DNA of 64,000 bases from Comamonas terrae (GCF_001544075.1 NZ_BCNT01000003.1:310001-374000); one strand, 5' to 3'; positions 33,364-45,873 are shown, counted from the first letter of the stretch. Notes: generated from the sequence alone by a model not told the origin. Made by a program: numbers and translations.

Positions 33364-34140
33364 TTATTCTCCTAGGTAGGCGGCGCGCACCCGGGGGTCA
33401 TCGAGCAGCTCCTGGCCCGCGCCGGTCATGGTGATGATGCCCGACTCCATCACATAGCCGCGGTCGGCGATGGCCAGCGCACGGCTGGCGTTCTGCTCGA
33501 CCAGCACCAGGGTCACGCCCAGCGCATAGACGTCGCGCACCACCTCGAAGATCTTGTCCACCATGATGGGCGACAGGCCCATGGAGGGCTCGTCCAGCAG
33601 CAGCACCTTGGGCTGGCTCATCAGTGCGCGCGCCATGGCCAGCATCTGCTGCTCGCCGCCGGACATGGTGCCCGCCAGCTGGTCCTTGCGCTCCTTGAGG
33701 CGCGGGAAGATGCCGAACATGCGCTCGATGTCGGCCTGGATGCCGGCCTTGTCGCTGCGCGTATAGGCGCCCATGAGCAGGTTCTCGGTGATCGTCATGC
33801 GCGCGAACACGCCGCGCCCTTCGGGCACCATGACCAGGCCCTGCGCCACCAGGTCCCAGGCGCCCTTGTTCCGGATGCTCTGGCCCAGGTAGAGGATTTC
33901 GCCGTCCGCCATGGGCAGGCCCCGCGTCACGGCCTTCATGGTCGTGGTCTTGCCCGCACCATTGGAGCCGATCAGCGACACCAGCTCGCCCCGGCGCACC
34001 TCGAAATCCACGCCCTTGACGGCCTGGATGCCGCCGTAGGCCACCTTCAGGTCCCGGACCTGCAGCAGCACCTCGCCTGCTGCCCTGCCGGCGGCGGCCG
34101 ATGCGGCGTCCGCCGGCCGGTCTTGCGTTGCTTGCTGCAT
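33364..34140 (-). CDS. livF: Branched-chain amino acid ABC transporter ATP-binding protein LivF
   Basis: A 258-residue ATPase of the Liv family: Walker A GSNGAGKTT, signature MSGGEQQMLAMARAL, Walker B LLLDEPSMGLSP, and the late histidine region replaced by VEQNASRAL, as is usual in LivF. An Ala-rich leader of 25 residues precedes the domain. It is the last gene of livHMGF, one base from livG. Confidence 0.93.
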   Translation of the reverse strand: MQQATQDRPADAASAAAGRAAGEVLLQVRDLKVAYGGIQAVKGVDFEVRRGELVSLIGSNGAGKTTTMKAVTRGLPMADGEILYLGQSIRNKGAWDLVAQGLVMVPEGRGVFARMTITENLLMGAYTRSDKAGIQADIERMFGIFPRLKERKDQLAGTMSGGEQQMLAMARALMSQPKVLLLDEPSMGLSPIMVDKIFEVVRDVYALGVTLVLVEQNASRALAIADRGYVMESGIITMTGAGQELLDDPRVRAAYLGE

Positions 34141-34141
34141 T

Positions 34142-34924
34142 TCAGTGCCCTCCGGTACCCAGGTAGGCCTCGATCACTTTTTCATTTTTCTGCACCTCGG
34201 CCGGCGTGCCTTCGGCAATCGGCTTGCCGTAGTCCAGCACCGTCACGCGGTCGCACAGGCCCATGACCAGCTTCACATCGTGCTCGATCAGCAAGATGGT
34301 GCGCCCGTCGTTGCGGATACGGTCGATCAGTTCGCGCAGCTGCACCTTTTCGGTGGCATTCATGCCGGCCGCCGGCTCGTCCAGCGCGATCAGCTGCGGG
34401 TCGGTCGCCAGCGCGCGAGCGATCTCCAGGCGCCGCTGGTCGCCGTAGCTCAGCGTGCGGGCCTTGAAATCCGCATATTTGGCGATGCCTACATAGTTGA
34501 GCAGCTCATGGGCGCGCTCGCGGATCGCCGCTTCCTCGGCCTTGAAGCGCCGCGTGCGGAAGACCGCGCCGATCAGGCCGGAGTGGGTGCGCACATGGCG
34601 CCCGACCATGACGTTCTCCAGCGCCGTCATCTCGGCAAACAGCCGGATGTTCTGGAAGGTGCGCGCAATCCCGGCCCGGGCCACCTTGTGGACGGCCGAG
34701 GGCTGGTAGGGCTTGCCCGCCAGCTCGAAATGGCCGGTATCGGGCGTGTACAGGCCCGTGATCACATTGAAGAACGTGGTCTTGCCTGCGCCGTTGGGCC
34801 CGATCAGGCCATAGACCTGGCCCTGCGCAATCTTCATGTTCACGTCCGACAGGGCCTGCAGGCCGCCGAAGCGCTTGGAGATCCCTGAAACCTCGAGAAC
34901 GGTGGAAACCGTGCTGTTCGACAT
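34142..34924 (-). CDS. livG: Branched-chain amino acid ABC transporter ATP-binding protein LivG
   Basis: A 260-residue ATPase: Walker A GPNGAGKTTFFNVITGLY, signature LSYGDQRRLEIARAL, Walker B LIALDEPAAGMN and switch EHDVKLVM. It is the partner of LivF in the ATPase heterodimer. The gene is 16 bases after livM. Confidence 0.94.
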   Translation of the reverse strand: MSNSTVSTVLEVSGISKRFGGLQALSDVNMKIAQGQVYGLIGPNGAGKTTFFNVITGLYTPDTGHFELAGKPYQPSAVHKVARAGIARTFQNIRLFAEMTALENVMVGRHVRTHSGLIGAVFRTRRFKAEEAAIRERAHELLNYVGIAKYADFKARTLSYGDQRRLEIARALATDPQLIALDEPAAGMNATEKVQLRELIDRIRNDGRTILLIEHDVKLVMGLCDRVTVLDYGKPIAEGTPAEVQKNEKVIEAYLGTGGH

Positions 34925-34940
34925 TGCGTCTCCTCCGTGC

Positions 34941-36020
<1,080 letters not shown>

Positions 36021-36030
36021 GGCAGTCCTT

Positions 36031-36960
36031 TCAGGCACGGTCGGCCACGCGCTCGCCCAGCAGGCCCGAGGGGCGCAGCGTGAGGATGATGATGAGCACG
36101 ATGAAGGCAAAGATGTCGGTGTACTGGCTGCCCAGCACGCCGCCCGTCAGGTCGCCGATGTAGCCCGAGCCGATGGATTCGATCAGCCCCAGCAGCAGAC
36201 CGCCGACGACGGCGCCCGCAAGGTTGCCGATGCCGCCGAACACGGCCGCCGTGAAGGCCTTGAGGCCGGGCAGAAAGCCCATGGTGTGGTGGGCCGTGCC
36301 GTAGTTCGAGGCATACATGATGCCCGCGATGGCCGCCAGCACGGCACCGATGATGAAGGTGGCCGAGATCACCATGTCGGGCTTGACGCCCATCAACGCG
36401 GCCACGCGCGGATTCTCGGCCGTGGCGCGCATGGCGCGGCCCAGCTTCGTGTAGTTGACCAGGTACATCAGCGTGACCAGCGCCACCACCGTCACCGCCA
36501 GCACCAGGATCTGCGTGGGCGTGATCACCGCCGTGCCGATCTCATAGGGAATGGAGGGCAGCAGCGTGGGATAGGCCTTGTAGTTGGGCTTCCAGATGAT
36601 CATGGCCAGCGTCTGCAGCAGGATGGACACGCCGATGGCGGTGATCAGCGGCGCCAGGCGCGGGCTGTTGCGCAGCGGACGGTAGGCGATTTTCTCGATG
36701 GCGAAATTCAGCGTCGCGGCCACCACGCAGGCAATGACGGTGGCGATCAGCAGCATGAGCCAGCCAGGCAAGTAGGGCATGGCCTCCTGCATCAGGCCTA
36801 TGCAGCTCCAGCTGGTCAGCGCGCCGACCATCAGCACCTCGCCGTGGGCGAAGTTGATCAGCTGAATGATGCCGTACACCATGGTGTAGCCCAGGGCTAT
36901 CAAGGCATACATGCTGCCCAGGACCAGACCGTTGATGATCTGCTGCAGCAGGATATCCAT
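36031..36960 (-). CDS. livH: Branched-chain amino acid ABC transporter permease LivH
   Basis: A 309-residue permease with the LivH start MDILLQQIINGLVLGSMYAL and the YGIIQLINFAHGEVLMVGA motif. The contact region is RAMRATAENPRVAALMG. It is the first gene of the operon. No periplasmic binding protein gene (livK) precedes or follows, so the substrate cannot be deduced beyond the family. Confidence 0.93.
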   Translation of the reverse strand: MDILLQQIINGLVLGSMYALIALGYTMVYGIIQLINFAHGEVLMVGALTSWSCIGLMQEAMPYLPGWLMLLIATVIACVVAATLNFAIEKIAYRPLRNSPRLAPLITAIGVSILLQTLAMIIWKPNYKAYPTLLPSIPYEIGTAVITPTQILVLAVTVVALVTLMYLVNYTKLGRAMRATAENPRVAALMGVKPDMVISATFIIGAVLAAIAGIMYASNYGTAHHTMGFLPGLKAFTAAVFGGIGNLAGAVVGGLLLGLIESIGSGYIGDLTGGVLGSQYTDIFAFIVLIIILTLRPSGLLGERVADRA

Positions 36961-37365
36961 ACGCGCGCACTCCTTCTCCCGTCAAAGATGGAGACACTGC
37001 AAGCCTCTCATCCCGAACGACGGAGCCAGCGATGCCATGTCCGCCCCTGCCTTGTTGGTCCGCTCGGGCGGTCTGACGGCTTTGTGGGCCGCACGCAGCA
37101 GGAAGCTGGCGCGATTCTAGGCAGCGCCCGCCCCTGCGTAAGGGCGGGGTTTCCCGTGGCTTTACAAGAGGAGGCAAGGCTTTTATACGGCAGTGCAACA
37201 TGAAAAAAAAGTAGCAGCTACCGCTTTCAAAACAAGCACTTAACCTTTGTTGAATGCTCAAACATACGAAAAGCAGGCGTCTGCCGCTAGCATTTCAGTA
37301 GATGAAAGCATGCTGGCATGCAGCCTGCCGGCAACGCCCAGGCCCTTGAGAACCATACGCTCCGC
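36961..37365. other. Divergent intergenic region, livH and UDG-like gene
   Basis: About 400 bases. On the minus strand a weak promoter candidate for livH, TTACGC (37136-37141), 16 bases, TAGAAT (37114-37119), is visible. A GC-rich inverted repeat CCCGCCC/GGGCGGG spans 37128-37148. No gene is seen. Confidence 0.35.
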
Positions 37366-37989
37366 ATGAATCCGCCCCGCCCTGCCCCTTCCGAAGCGCC
37401 GCCGCTCGATGCGCTGCTTGAGCGCGTGCGCGCCTGCACGCTGTGTCAGGGCCTGCCGCTGGGCCCCAGGCCCCTGCTGCAGGCCGGCAGCGGCGCGCGC
37501 ATCCTGATTGCGGGCCAGGCGCCGGGGCGGCGCGCCCATCTGAGCGGCATCCCGTTCGACGACGTGAGCGGCGAGCGCCTGCGCGCCTGGCTGGGCCTGA
37601 CGCGCGCGCAGTTCTACGATGCCAGCCGCGTGGCCATCGTCCCCATGGGCCTGTGCTTTCCCGGCACCGGCAGGAGCGGCGACCTGCCGCCGCGGCCCGA
37701 ATGCGCACCGGCCTGGCGCATGCCCCTGCTGGCGGCGTTGCCGCAGATCGAGCTGACCGTGGTGCTGGGCCGCTATGCGCTGGCCTGGCATTGCCCCGGG
37801 CAGGCGCGCGCCATGCTGGCCGATGCGGTGGCCGCCTGGCTCCAGGCGCCGGGGCCGGTGGTCCCCCTGCCCCACCCCAGCCCGCGCAACATGGCCTGGA
37901 TCAAGCGCCACCCCTGGTTCGAGGCCGAGGTGCTGCCGCTGCTGCGCGAACGCATACAGCTCGCCCTGGACACGCCAGGCGCCGCCTGA
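37366..37989 (+). CDS. Uracil-DNA glycosylase superfamily protein
   Basis: A 207-residue protein from the ATG at 37366; an upstream ATG at 37318 would add 16 residues. The UDG fold is indicated by motif A GQAPGRRAHLSGIPFDD and motif B HPSPRN near the end. An N-terminal CxxC (CTLCQ) is present, but only two Cys are seen there, so a four-Cys iron-sulfur site as in family 4 is not complete. Whether it removes uracil or another lesion cannot be told. It ends one base before the convergent rarA stop. Confidence 0.75.
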   Translation: MNPPRPAPSEAPPLDALLERVRACTLCQGLPLGPRPLLQAGSGARILIAGQAPGRRAHLSGIPFDDVSGERLRAWLGLTRAQFYDASRVAIVPMGLCFPGTGRSGDLPPRPECAPAWRMPLLAALPQIELTVVLGRYALAWHCPGQARAMLADAVAAWLQAPGPVVPLPHPSPRNMAWIKRHPWFEAEVLPLLRERIQLALDTPGAA

Positions 37990-37990
37990 T

Positions 37991-39367
37991 TCACTCTTCC
38001 GTGGATTCACCTCCGGCCTGCGCCCGCGCGGCAGCATTGAGCGCGCGCAGCTCCTCGAGCTTCTGGCCGATCTTGATCTCCAGCCCGCGCGGCACGGGCT
38101 GGTAGAAGCCGGGCTCCTCCATGCCGTCGGGCAGATATGTCTCGCCCGCCGCAAAGCCGCCTTCCTCGCTGTGCGCGTAGCGGTAGTTCCTGCCGTAGTC
38201 CAGCTGCTTCATGAGCTGGGTCGGCGCATTGCGCAGGTGCAGCGGCACGGGCCGCGTGGCGTCGCCCTTCACGAAGGCCTTGGCCTTGTTGTAGGCCATG
38301 TAGCCGGCATTGCTTTTGGGCGCCACGGCCAGGTAGATCACGGCCTGCGCCAGCGCCAGCTCGCCCTCGGGACTGCCCAGGCGCTCGTAGGTGGCGGCCG
38401 CATCGTTGCACATCTGCATGGCCCGCGGGTCGGCCAGGCCGATGTCCTCCCAGGCCATGCGCACGATGCGCCGCGCCAGGTAGCGCGGGTCGGCGCCGCC
38501 GTCCAGCATGCGGCAGAACCAGTACAGAGCCGCATCGGGATCGGAGCCGCGCACCGATTTGTGCAGCGCGCTGATGGTGTCGTAGAACTGCTCGCCGCCC
38601 TTGTCGTAGCGGCGCATGCGCTCGCCCAGCACCTGCAGCAGCCAGGTATCGGTGATGCGCTCCACCTGGGCCTGCTCGGCCGTGATGGCCAGCGTCTCCA
38701 GTGTGTTCAGCAATCGGCGCGCATCGCCGTCGGCATAGGCGATCAGGCGCTGCAGCGCTTCGTCTTCGATAGCGGGAACCGCTTGTATAGCCTGGGCCTT
38801 GGCCACGATCTGCTTGAGATCGTCCTCGCCCAGCGACTGCAGCACATAGACCGCCGCGCGCGACAGCAGCGCCGAATTGACCTCGAACGACGGGTTCTCG
38901 GTGGTCGCGCCGATGAAGGTGAACAGCCCGCTTTCCACATGCGGCAGAAAGGCGTCCTGCTGGCTTTTGTTGAAGCGGTGCACCTCGTCCACGAAGACGA
39001 TGGTGCGCTGCTGCATCAATCCGTCGCGCGCGGACTGGGCGCGCTCCACGGCCTCGCGGATGTCCTTGACGCCGCCCAGCACGGCGCTGATGGAGATGAA
39101 CTGCGCATCGAAGGCATCGGCCATGAGCCGCGCGATCGTGGTCTTGCCCACGCCGGGCGGGCCCCAGAGGATGCAGCTGTGCGGCCGGCCCGATTCGAAG
39201 GCCAGGCGCAGCGGCATGCCCGGCCCCAGCACATGCTGCTGGCCTATCACCTCGGCCAGCGTGCGGGGGCGCAAACGCTCGGCCAGCGGCTGGTGCGGGG
39301 CCGAAGCGCCGGCCTTGCCGCCGAACAAATCAGAGGCTGCCGAAGGGTTTGTTGCAGGTGTTGCCAT
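37991..39367 (-). CDS. rarA: Replication-associated recombination protein RarA
   Basis: A 458-residue AAA+ ATPase that acts at stalled replication forks: Walker A GPPGVGKTTIARLM, Walker B VFVDEVHRF, sensor GATTENPSFEVN, and a C-terminal tetramerisation domain with DPDAALYWFCRMLDGGADP. In many gammaproteobacteria it directly follows lolA; here brnQ lies between them on the other strand. Confidence 0.96.
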   Translation of the reverse strand: MATPATNPSAASDLFGGKAGASAPHQPLAERLRPRTLAEVIGQQHVLGPGMPLRLAFESGRPHSCILWGPPGVGKTTIARLMADAFDAQFISISAVLGGVKDIREAVERAQSARDGLMQQRTIVFVDEVHRFNKSQQDAFLPHVESGLFTFIGATTENPSFEVNSALLSRAAVYVLQSLGEDDLKQIVAKAQAIQAVPAIEDEALQRLIAYADGDARRLLNTLETLAITAEQAQVERITDTWLLQVLGERMRRYDKGGEQFYDTISALHKSVRGSDPDAALYWFCRMLDGGADPRYLARRIVRMAWEDIGLADPRAMQMCNDAAATYERLGSPEGELALAQAVIYLAVAPKSNAGYMAYNKAKAFVKGDATRPVPLHLRNAPTQLMKQLDYGRNYRYAHSEEGGFAAGETYLPDGMEEPGFYQPVPRGLEIKIGQKLEELRALNAAARAQAGGESTEE

Positions 39368-39658
39368 ATATCAGAACTTCTTATCAGGCAGAATAGGGTT
39401 TCAGCGGATTATTGCTCTCCATCGGCGAAGAATCCCCTCTTCGTTATGGATATCGGCTTTTCTGGTCTGCCAGCCACAAGCTTAAACGGCCCAGCCCCTC
39501 TGATTCCCCAGCCGCCTGCCGCCATCCACAGGGCCTGGCAATCCCGGCGCCTGATGCGGCCACCCGCCCTCAGCCGGAACTCGGAATCCGCCATCGCACT
39601 TGATTCCAACTTCCATGGCCTTTGCTGCGTGCCTTGCGGCAGGCCCGGGCTTTTTCGT

Positions 39659-40990
39659 ATGACACAACTCAAGACGCGGGACCTGATCGCCCTCGGCTTC
39701 ATGACCTTTGCGCTGTTCCTGGGCGCAGGCAACATCATTTTCCCCCCCATCGTCGGCAAGGCCGCGGGCGAGCACCTGTGGGGCGCGGCCGCCGGTTTTC
39801 TGCTCACCGGCGTGGGCCTGCCGCTGCTGACCGTGGTGGCCATGGCCCGCGTGGGCGGCGGCATCAAGACCATTACCGCGCCCATCGGCACCGTCGCGGG
39901 CACCGTGCTCGGCATAGCGGTGTACCTGTGCATAGGCCCGTTCTTCGCCACGCCGCGCACGGCCACGGTGTCGTTCGAGCTGGGCATCGCCCCGCTGACC
40001 GGCTCCTCGCCCACGGCACTTTTCGCCTACTCGGTGGCCTATTTCGGCCTGACCATGCTGCTGTCGCTGTACCCCGGCAAGCTGGTGGACAACATCGGCA
40101 AGCTCATCACGCCGGTGCTGATCGTGGCCCTGGCCGTACTGGGCAGCGCGGCCTTCATGCTGCCGGCCGGCGGTCCCGGCACGGCCGCGGCCGGCTACCA
40201 GAGCGCCGGCATGGCCCTGGGCCAGGGCTTTCTGCAGGGCTACCAGACCATGGATGCACTCGCGGCCCTGGTCTTCGGCATCGTGATCATCCACGCCATC
40301 AGGGACTGCGGCATCTGCGACGCGCGCCTGCACACCCGCTACGCCATCATCGCCGGCATCATGGCCGCCACGGGCCTGGGCCTGGTCTATGTGTCCCTGG
40401 TCTACCTGGGCGCCACCAGTGGCGCCCTGGCGCCGGACGCCGCCACGGGCGTGCAGATCCTGACCTCTTATGTGCAGCACACCTTCGGCCGCTGGGGCAT
40501 GGTGCTGCTGGCCGTGGTCATCCTGCTGGCCTGCCTGACCACGGGCGTGGGCCTGGTCAGCGCCTGCGCCACCTATTTCGGCCAGCTCACGGGCTGGGGC
40601 TACCGCCGCACCGTGGTTGCCATCAGCCTGTTCAGCCTGGCGGTGTCCAACCAGGGGCTGGAACAGCTGATTGCGCTGGCCGAGCCGGTGCTGGTCGCCA
40701 TCTACCCGCCAGCCATCGCCCTGGTTGTCTTGAGCCTGCCGTCCTCGCTGTGGAAGTCGCCCGGCCGGGTCTATATCCCCACCATGGCCGCGGCCCTGGG
40801 GCTGGGCATCTGCGACGCCGTCAAGGCCGTGATGGGCCCCGATGCGATTCCCCCATGGCTGGGCCAGTTGCCCGGCGCCTCGGTCAGCCTGGGCTGGACG
40901 CTGCCCGTGCTGGCCGTCGCCGTGCTGGCCGCGATTGCCGACCGGATGCTGGCCACGCCTGCGCCCTTGCCTTCTGCTGGCAATACATGA
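39659..40990 (+). CDS. brnQ: Branched-chain amino acid sodium symporter BrnQ
   Basis: A 443-residue LIVCS-family carrier with 12 spans. The start at the ATG at 39659 gives MTQLKTRDLIALGFMTFALF, followed by LGAGNIIFPPIVGKAAGE, the family signature. The longer upstream frame is out-of-frame shadow of rarA. It takes up Leu, Val and Ile and complements the liv operon 3 kb away. The 291-base gap before it (39368-39658) shows no clear promoter. Confidence 0.93.
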   Translation: MTQLKTRDLIALGFMTFALFLGAGNIIFPPIVGKAAGEHLWGAAAGFLLTGVGLPLLTVVAMARVGGGIKTITAPIGTVAGTVLGIAVYLCIGPFFATPRTATVSFELGIAPLTGSSPTALFAYSVAYFGLTMLLSLYPGKLVDNIGKLITPVLIVALAVLGSAAFMLPAGGPGTAAAGYQSAGMALGQGFLQGYQTMDALAALVFGIVIIHAIRDCGICDARLHTRYAIIAGIMAATGLGLVYVSLVYLGATSGALAPDAATGVQILTSYVQHTFGRWGMVLLAVVILLACLTTGVGLVSACATYFGQLTGWGYRRTVVAISLFSLAVSNQGLEQLIALAEPVLVAIYPPAIALVVLSLPSSLWKSPGRVYIPTMAAALGLGICDAVKAVMGPDAIPPWLGQLPGASVSLGWTLPVLAVAVLAAIADRMLATPAPLPSAGNT

Positions 40991-41015
40991 GCCGGCAACG
41001 CTTGAAGCAAGTTTC

Positions 41016-41044
41016 AAAAAAAGGTCTGCATGCAGACCTTTTTT
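41016..41044. terminator. Bidirectional terminator between brnQ and lolA
   Basis: A perfect palindrome GGTCTGCATGCAGACC (41023-41038) is flanked by seven A before and six T after. It serves both convergent genes. Confidence 0.88.
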
Positions 41045-41066
41045 GTTTCCCGAATCTCTTTAGCGC

Positions 41067-41702
41067 TTATTGCTTGAGCACATCGGCGCCCTTGGGCGGC
41101 GTGAAATGGAAGGTGGCGGCCGGCAGCGAGCCCAGGGTCTGCAGCTGCCTGAACTGCATCAGCGAGCGCTGGCCGAAGCTGTCCAGGATGTCGAGCGCGG
41201 CCAGCTGGCCCTGCGGCGTGAAGCCCACGCGCACGCTCTTGAGCTGGCCGGCCTTGTCCCTGGGGGTGGCCAGCACCCACTCCAGCCCGCCCTCGTCCGG
41301 CGCCGGCTGCAGGTCGAAGTCCGCCTTCAGCGCCTTCAGGTCGGTGGCCGCTGTCAGGATGGCCGCCGGCGTGCTGCCCAGCACCTGGGCCTGTGCGCGC
41401 TGCGTGACCTGATTCAGGTCCGCGTCGTACAGCCACAGCGTCTTGCCGTCGGCCACGATGGTCTGCTCGAAGGGCTTGGTGTAGACGAACTTGAACTTGC
41501 CGGGGCGCTGGAATTCGAAGCTGCCGCTGGAATTCTTGGTGCGCGCTTCCTGGCCGTCCTTGGCCGGCGCCGTCACGGCCTGGGTGAACTCGGCCTTGCC
41601 GGCCTGGGCGTTCTTCATGAACGCTTCCAGGCTCTGCAGCCCGTCGGCCAGTGCCAGGCCTGCGCTGCCGGCCATCAAAATCGCAGTGATCATTTTCTTC
41701 AT
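41067..41702 (-). CDS. lolA: Outer-membrane lipoprotein carrier protein LolA
   Basis: A 211-residue periplasmic chaperone that ferries lipoproteins from LolCDE to LolB. The signal peptide is MKKMITAILMAGSAGLALA. Family motifs include FEFQRPGKFKFVYTKPFEQT and DGKTLWLYDADLNQVTQR. It follows ftsK on the same strand (58-base gap), the conserved ftsK-lolA order. Confidence 0.96.
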   Translation of the reverse strand: MKKMITAILMAGSAGLALADGLQSLEAFMKNAQAGKAEFTQAVTAPAKDGQEARTKNSSGSFEFQRPGKFKFVYTKPFEQTIVADGKTLWLYDADLNQVTQRAQAQVLGSTPAAILTAATDLKALKADFDLQPAPDEGGLEWVLATPRDKAGQLKSVRVGFTPQGQLAALDILDSFGQRSLMQFRQLQTLGSLPAATFHFTPPKGADVLKQ

Positions 41703-41760
41703 AGAAGCTCTCCGATAAGTCCCTGGCGGGGTGCGCCGAGCCGTCTCGCGGCTCGGGGCA

Positions 41761-44121
41761 TCAGGATTCCCGGGCCGGCACCAGCACTTCGCGCTGGCCG
41801 CTGGACGTGAGCGAGCTGACCAGGCCGGCCCGCTCCATCTGCTCGAGCAGGTTTGCCGAGCGGTTGTAGCCTATGCGCAGCTTGCGCTGCACGTAGGAGA
41901 TGCTGGCCTTGCGATCCTTGAGCACGATCTCCACGGCCTGGTCGTAGAGCTCGTCCTTTTCGCCGCTGCCGCCGCCTTCTCCATCGTCATCGCCGTCGCC
42001 ATCGGTGGTGCCGCCTTCCAGCACGCCTTCGATGTAGTCGGCTTCGCCCTGCTCCTTGAGATAGCTGACGACGCGGTGCACCTCGTCGTCCGAGACGAAG
42101 GCGCCATGCACGCGGATCGGCAGGCCCGTGCCGCTGGCCATGTAGAGCATGTCGCCCATGCCCAGCAGCGACTCGGCGCCCATCTGGTCCAGCACCGTGC
42201 GGCTGTCGATCTTGCTCGACACCTGGAAGGCGATGCGTGTCGGGATGTTGGCCTTGATCAGGCCCGTGATCACGTCCACGCTGGGGCGCTGGGTGGCCAG
42301 GATCAGGTGGATGCCGGCCGCGCGCGCCTTCTGGGCCAGGCGGGCGATCAGCTCCTCGATCTTCTTGCCGACGACCATCATCAGGTCGGCCAGCTCGTCG
42401 ATGACGATGACGATGTGCGGCAGGCGCTGCAGCGGCTCGGGATCCTCGGGCGTGAGGCTGAACGGGTTCGGGATCGATTCCTCGCGCGCCCGGGCCTCGT
42501 CGATCTTGGCGTTGTAGCCGGCCAGGTTGCGCACGCCCAGCTTGCTCATGAGCTTGTAGCGGCGCTCCATCTCGGCCACGCACCAGTTCAGGCCGTTGGC
42601 GGCCTGCTTCATGTCGGTGACCACGGGACACAGCAGATGCGGAATGCCCTCGTAGACCGACATTTCCAGCATCTTGGGGTCGATCATCATCAGGCGCACG
42701 TCGCGCGCCTCCGCCTTGTACAGCAGCGACAGGATCATGGCGTTGATGCCCACCGACTTGCCCGAACCCGTGGTGCCGGCCACCAGCACGTGCGGCATCT
42801 TGGCCAGGTCGGCCACCACCGGGTTGCCCACGATGTCCTTGCCCAGGCCCATGGTCAGCAGGCTCTTGGCATCGTGGTAGACCTGCGAGCCCAGCACTTC
42901 CGACAGGCGGATGGACTGGCGCTTGGCATTGGGCAATTCGAGGGCCATGTAGTTCTTGCCCGGAATGGTCTCGATCACGCGGATGGACACCAGCGACAGC
43001 GAGCGCGCCAGATCCTTGGCAAGGTTCACGATCTGCGAGCCCTTGACGCCCGTGGCCGGCTCGATCTCGTAGCGGGTGATCACGGGGCCGGGCATGGCGG
43101 CGACCACGCGCACTTCGACGCCGAAGTCCTTGAGGCGCTTTTCGATGAGGCGGCTGGTCATTTCCAGCGTCTCGGGCGAGACGCTTTCCTGGCGCTGCTG
43201 CGCCGCGTCGAGCAGATCCACCTGCGGCAGCCTGCTGTCCGGATGGTCGGTGAACAGCGGCTGCTGGCGCTCCTTGACCACGCGCACGCTGGGCTGGGCC
43301 GCTTCCTGCAGCACCGGCTCGATGATCTGCACGGGCTGGTGCACGCCGGTTTCCGCGCCTTCGCTGCGCTCCTGGATCACCTCCTCGCGCTCGCGCGCGG
43401 CCTTGCGGCCGGCCGCTGCGTCCCTGGCGATCTCGCGGCGCTCGCGGCCGAACTGGACCAGCCCGTCCAGGCGCGCGCCCAGGCCCTCGGCCAGGCTGCC
43501 CCAGGAAAAGCCGAACACCATGGCCGTGCCGAGTATGAACAGGCAGATGCCGATCAGCCCCGAGCCGGTAAAGCCCAGCCACTGCAGGCTGTGCAGGCCC
43601 ACCATGTAGCCGAACACGCCGCCGGCGGGGCCGGGCAGCATGCTTTCGAAGCGGTACAGGCGCGTCCATTCGAGCGCGCAGCTGGAGGACATGAGCAGGA
43701 ACAATCCGCCCCAGAACAGGAAGCGGCGGCGCCACAGCGGCATCAGGGACAGCTGCGCGCCCTCCTTGTCCGTGCCGCCGCGGATCCAGCGCATCAGCGC
43801 AAAGCACCAAGTCTGGACGGCGGCCAGCACCAGCCACCAGATCGACATGCCGAAGCCGAAATAGCAGGCATCGGCCAGCCAGGCACCGACCCGCCCCATC
43901 CAGTTGTGGACGAAGGTCAGGTGCCCGTTGCCCGAAGTGGACCAGGCCGGGTCCTGCGGCGAATAGGTGAACATGGCCATGAGCCAGAACACCAGGGCCA
44001 GCAGTCCCATCATGAGCAGGACCTCCTGGCTGAAGCGGATCACCCCATAGCGCACAGGCGGCGTGCGGGATTTGGCCTTGCCAGAAGAAGACGCTTTCAG
44101 AGCGTTCAATGAATAAGTCAT
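41761..44121 (-). CDS. ftsK: DNA translocase FtsK
   Basis: A 786-residue septal DNA pump. The start at 44121 gives [11 protein letters not shown]; an ATG 13 codons earlier is possible. Four or five spans lie within the first 190 residues, then a linker rich in Glu, Arg and Gln. The motor has Walker [11 protein letters not shown] (near residue 450) and Walker [12 protein letters not shown]. The C-terminal gamma winged helix has [20 protein letters not shown], which reads KOPS and contacts XerD. The linker is short compared with E. coli FtsK. The gene diverges from trxB, as in many proteobacteria. Confidence 0.96.
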   Translation of the reverse strand: MTYSLNALKASSSGKAKSRTPPVRYGVIRFSQEVLLMMGLLALVFWLMAMFTYSPQDPAWSTSGNGHLTFVHNWMGRVGAWLADACYFGFGMSIWWLVLAAVQTWCFALMRWIRGGTDKEGAQLSLMPLWRRRFLFWGGLFLLMSSSCALEWTRLYRFESMLPGPAGGVFGYMVGLHSLQWLGFTGSGLIGICLFILGTAMVFGFSWGSLAEGLGARLDGLVQFGRERREIARDAAAGRKAAREREEVIQERSEGAETGVHQPVQIIEPVLQEAAQPSVRVVKERQQPLFTDHPDSRLPQVDLLDAAQQRQESVSPETLEMTSRLIEKRLKDFGVEVRVVAAMPGPVITRYEIEPATGVKGSQIVNLAKDLARSLSLVSIRVIETIPGKNYMALELPNAKRQSIRLSEVLGSQVYHDAKSLLTMGLGKDIVGNPVVADLAKMPHVLVAGTTGSGKSVGINAMILSLLYKAEARDVRLMMIDPKMLEMSVYEGIPHLLCPVVTDMKQAANGLNWCVAEMERRYKLMSKLGVRNLAGYNAKIDEARAREESIPNPFSLTPEDPEPLQRLPHIVIVIDELADLMMVVGKKIEELIARLAQKARAAGIHLILATQRPSVDVITGLIKANIPTRIAFQVSSKIDSRTVLDQMGAESLLGMGDMLYMASGTGLPIRVHGAFVSDDEVHRVVSYLKEQGEADYIEGVLEGGTTDGDGDDDGEGGGSGEKDELYDQAVEIVLKDRKASISYVQRKLRIGYNRSANLLEQMERAGLVSSLTSSGQREVLVPARES

Positions 44122-44190
44122 AAACAGCGGGAGCTTACCCCAGGCCCTTGGCCTGGCCATGGAAACGGCCGAAGCAGCCAGCTAGCGTAA

Positions 44191-45336
<1,146 letters not shown>

Positions 45337-45369
45337 CCCCTTGCTGCCCGGCCGACGGCCAGGCAGAGC

Positions 45370-45417
45370 AAAAAGCCCCTGGACTTCGCCAGATATGTGC
45401 GGGTCCGGGGGCTTTTT
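45370..45417 (+). terminator. Terminator of trxB
   Basis: A long interrupted hairpin: AAAAAGCCCCTGGAC at 45370-45384 pairs with GTCCGGGGGCTTTTT at 45403-45417, ending in five T. Just beyond it begins the rpmB promoter region. Confidence 0.8.
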
Positions 45418-45428
45418 GCCGAAAACGC

Positions 45429-45619
45429 TATAATCGCAGGCTTTGCTGGATCTGAAACCGTCTGAAGCGAGCGAAGCCAGGCTTTGCGCCGCGCCGGACA
45501 CTCCTGCAAATCCGGGCTACCGCCACCCAATGAAAACTGGCGAGGTGAGGTCGGCAACCCAGCCTGCTTGCGCAGGCTCTCCGGTGTTGTCGACCGTTTA
45601 AAACTATCGGAGTGTCCTC
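45429..45619 (+). promoter_or_regulatory. -10 element and long leader of rpmB-rpmG
   Basis: A consensus TATAAT stands at 45429-45434, but no good -35 is found because the trxB terminator occupies that position. Transcription from here leaves a leader of about 180 bases before rpmB. It contains a strong hairpin (AGCCTGC-TTGC-GCAGGCT, about 45560-45577) without a T run, so a regulatory leader is possible. A TATCGGAGTG ribosome site precedes the ATG. Confidence 0.45.
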
Positions 45620-45853
45620 ATGGCACGCGTATGTGAAGTAACGGGCAAGAAGCCCATGGTGGGCAACAATGTTTCCCACGCCAACAACAAGACCAAGCGT
45701 CGTTTCCTGCCCAACCTGCAATACCGCCGTTTCTGGGTGGAGAGCGAAAACCGTTGGGTGCGCCTGCGCGTTTCCAGCGCTGCTCTGCGTCTGATCGACA
45801 AGAACGGTATTGACTCCGTGCTCGCAGACATGCGCGCTCGTGGCCAGGCTTAA
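45620..45853 (+). CDS. rpmB: 50S ribosomal protein L28
   Basis: A 77-residue protein with the L28 sequence [20 protein letters not shown] and [18 protein letters not shown]. It lacks the extra zinc-binding Cys set of C+ paralogues. It is first in the rpmB-rpmG operon. Confidence 0.98.
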   Translation: MARVCEVTGKKPMVGNNVSHANNKTKRRFLPNLQYRRFWVESENRWVRLRVSSAALRLIDKNGIDSVLADMRARGQA

Positions 45854-45873
45854 TTCCCCGAAGGAGAAAAATC

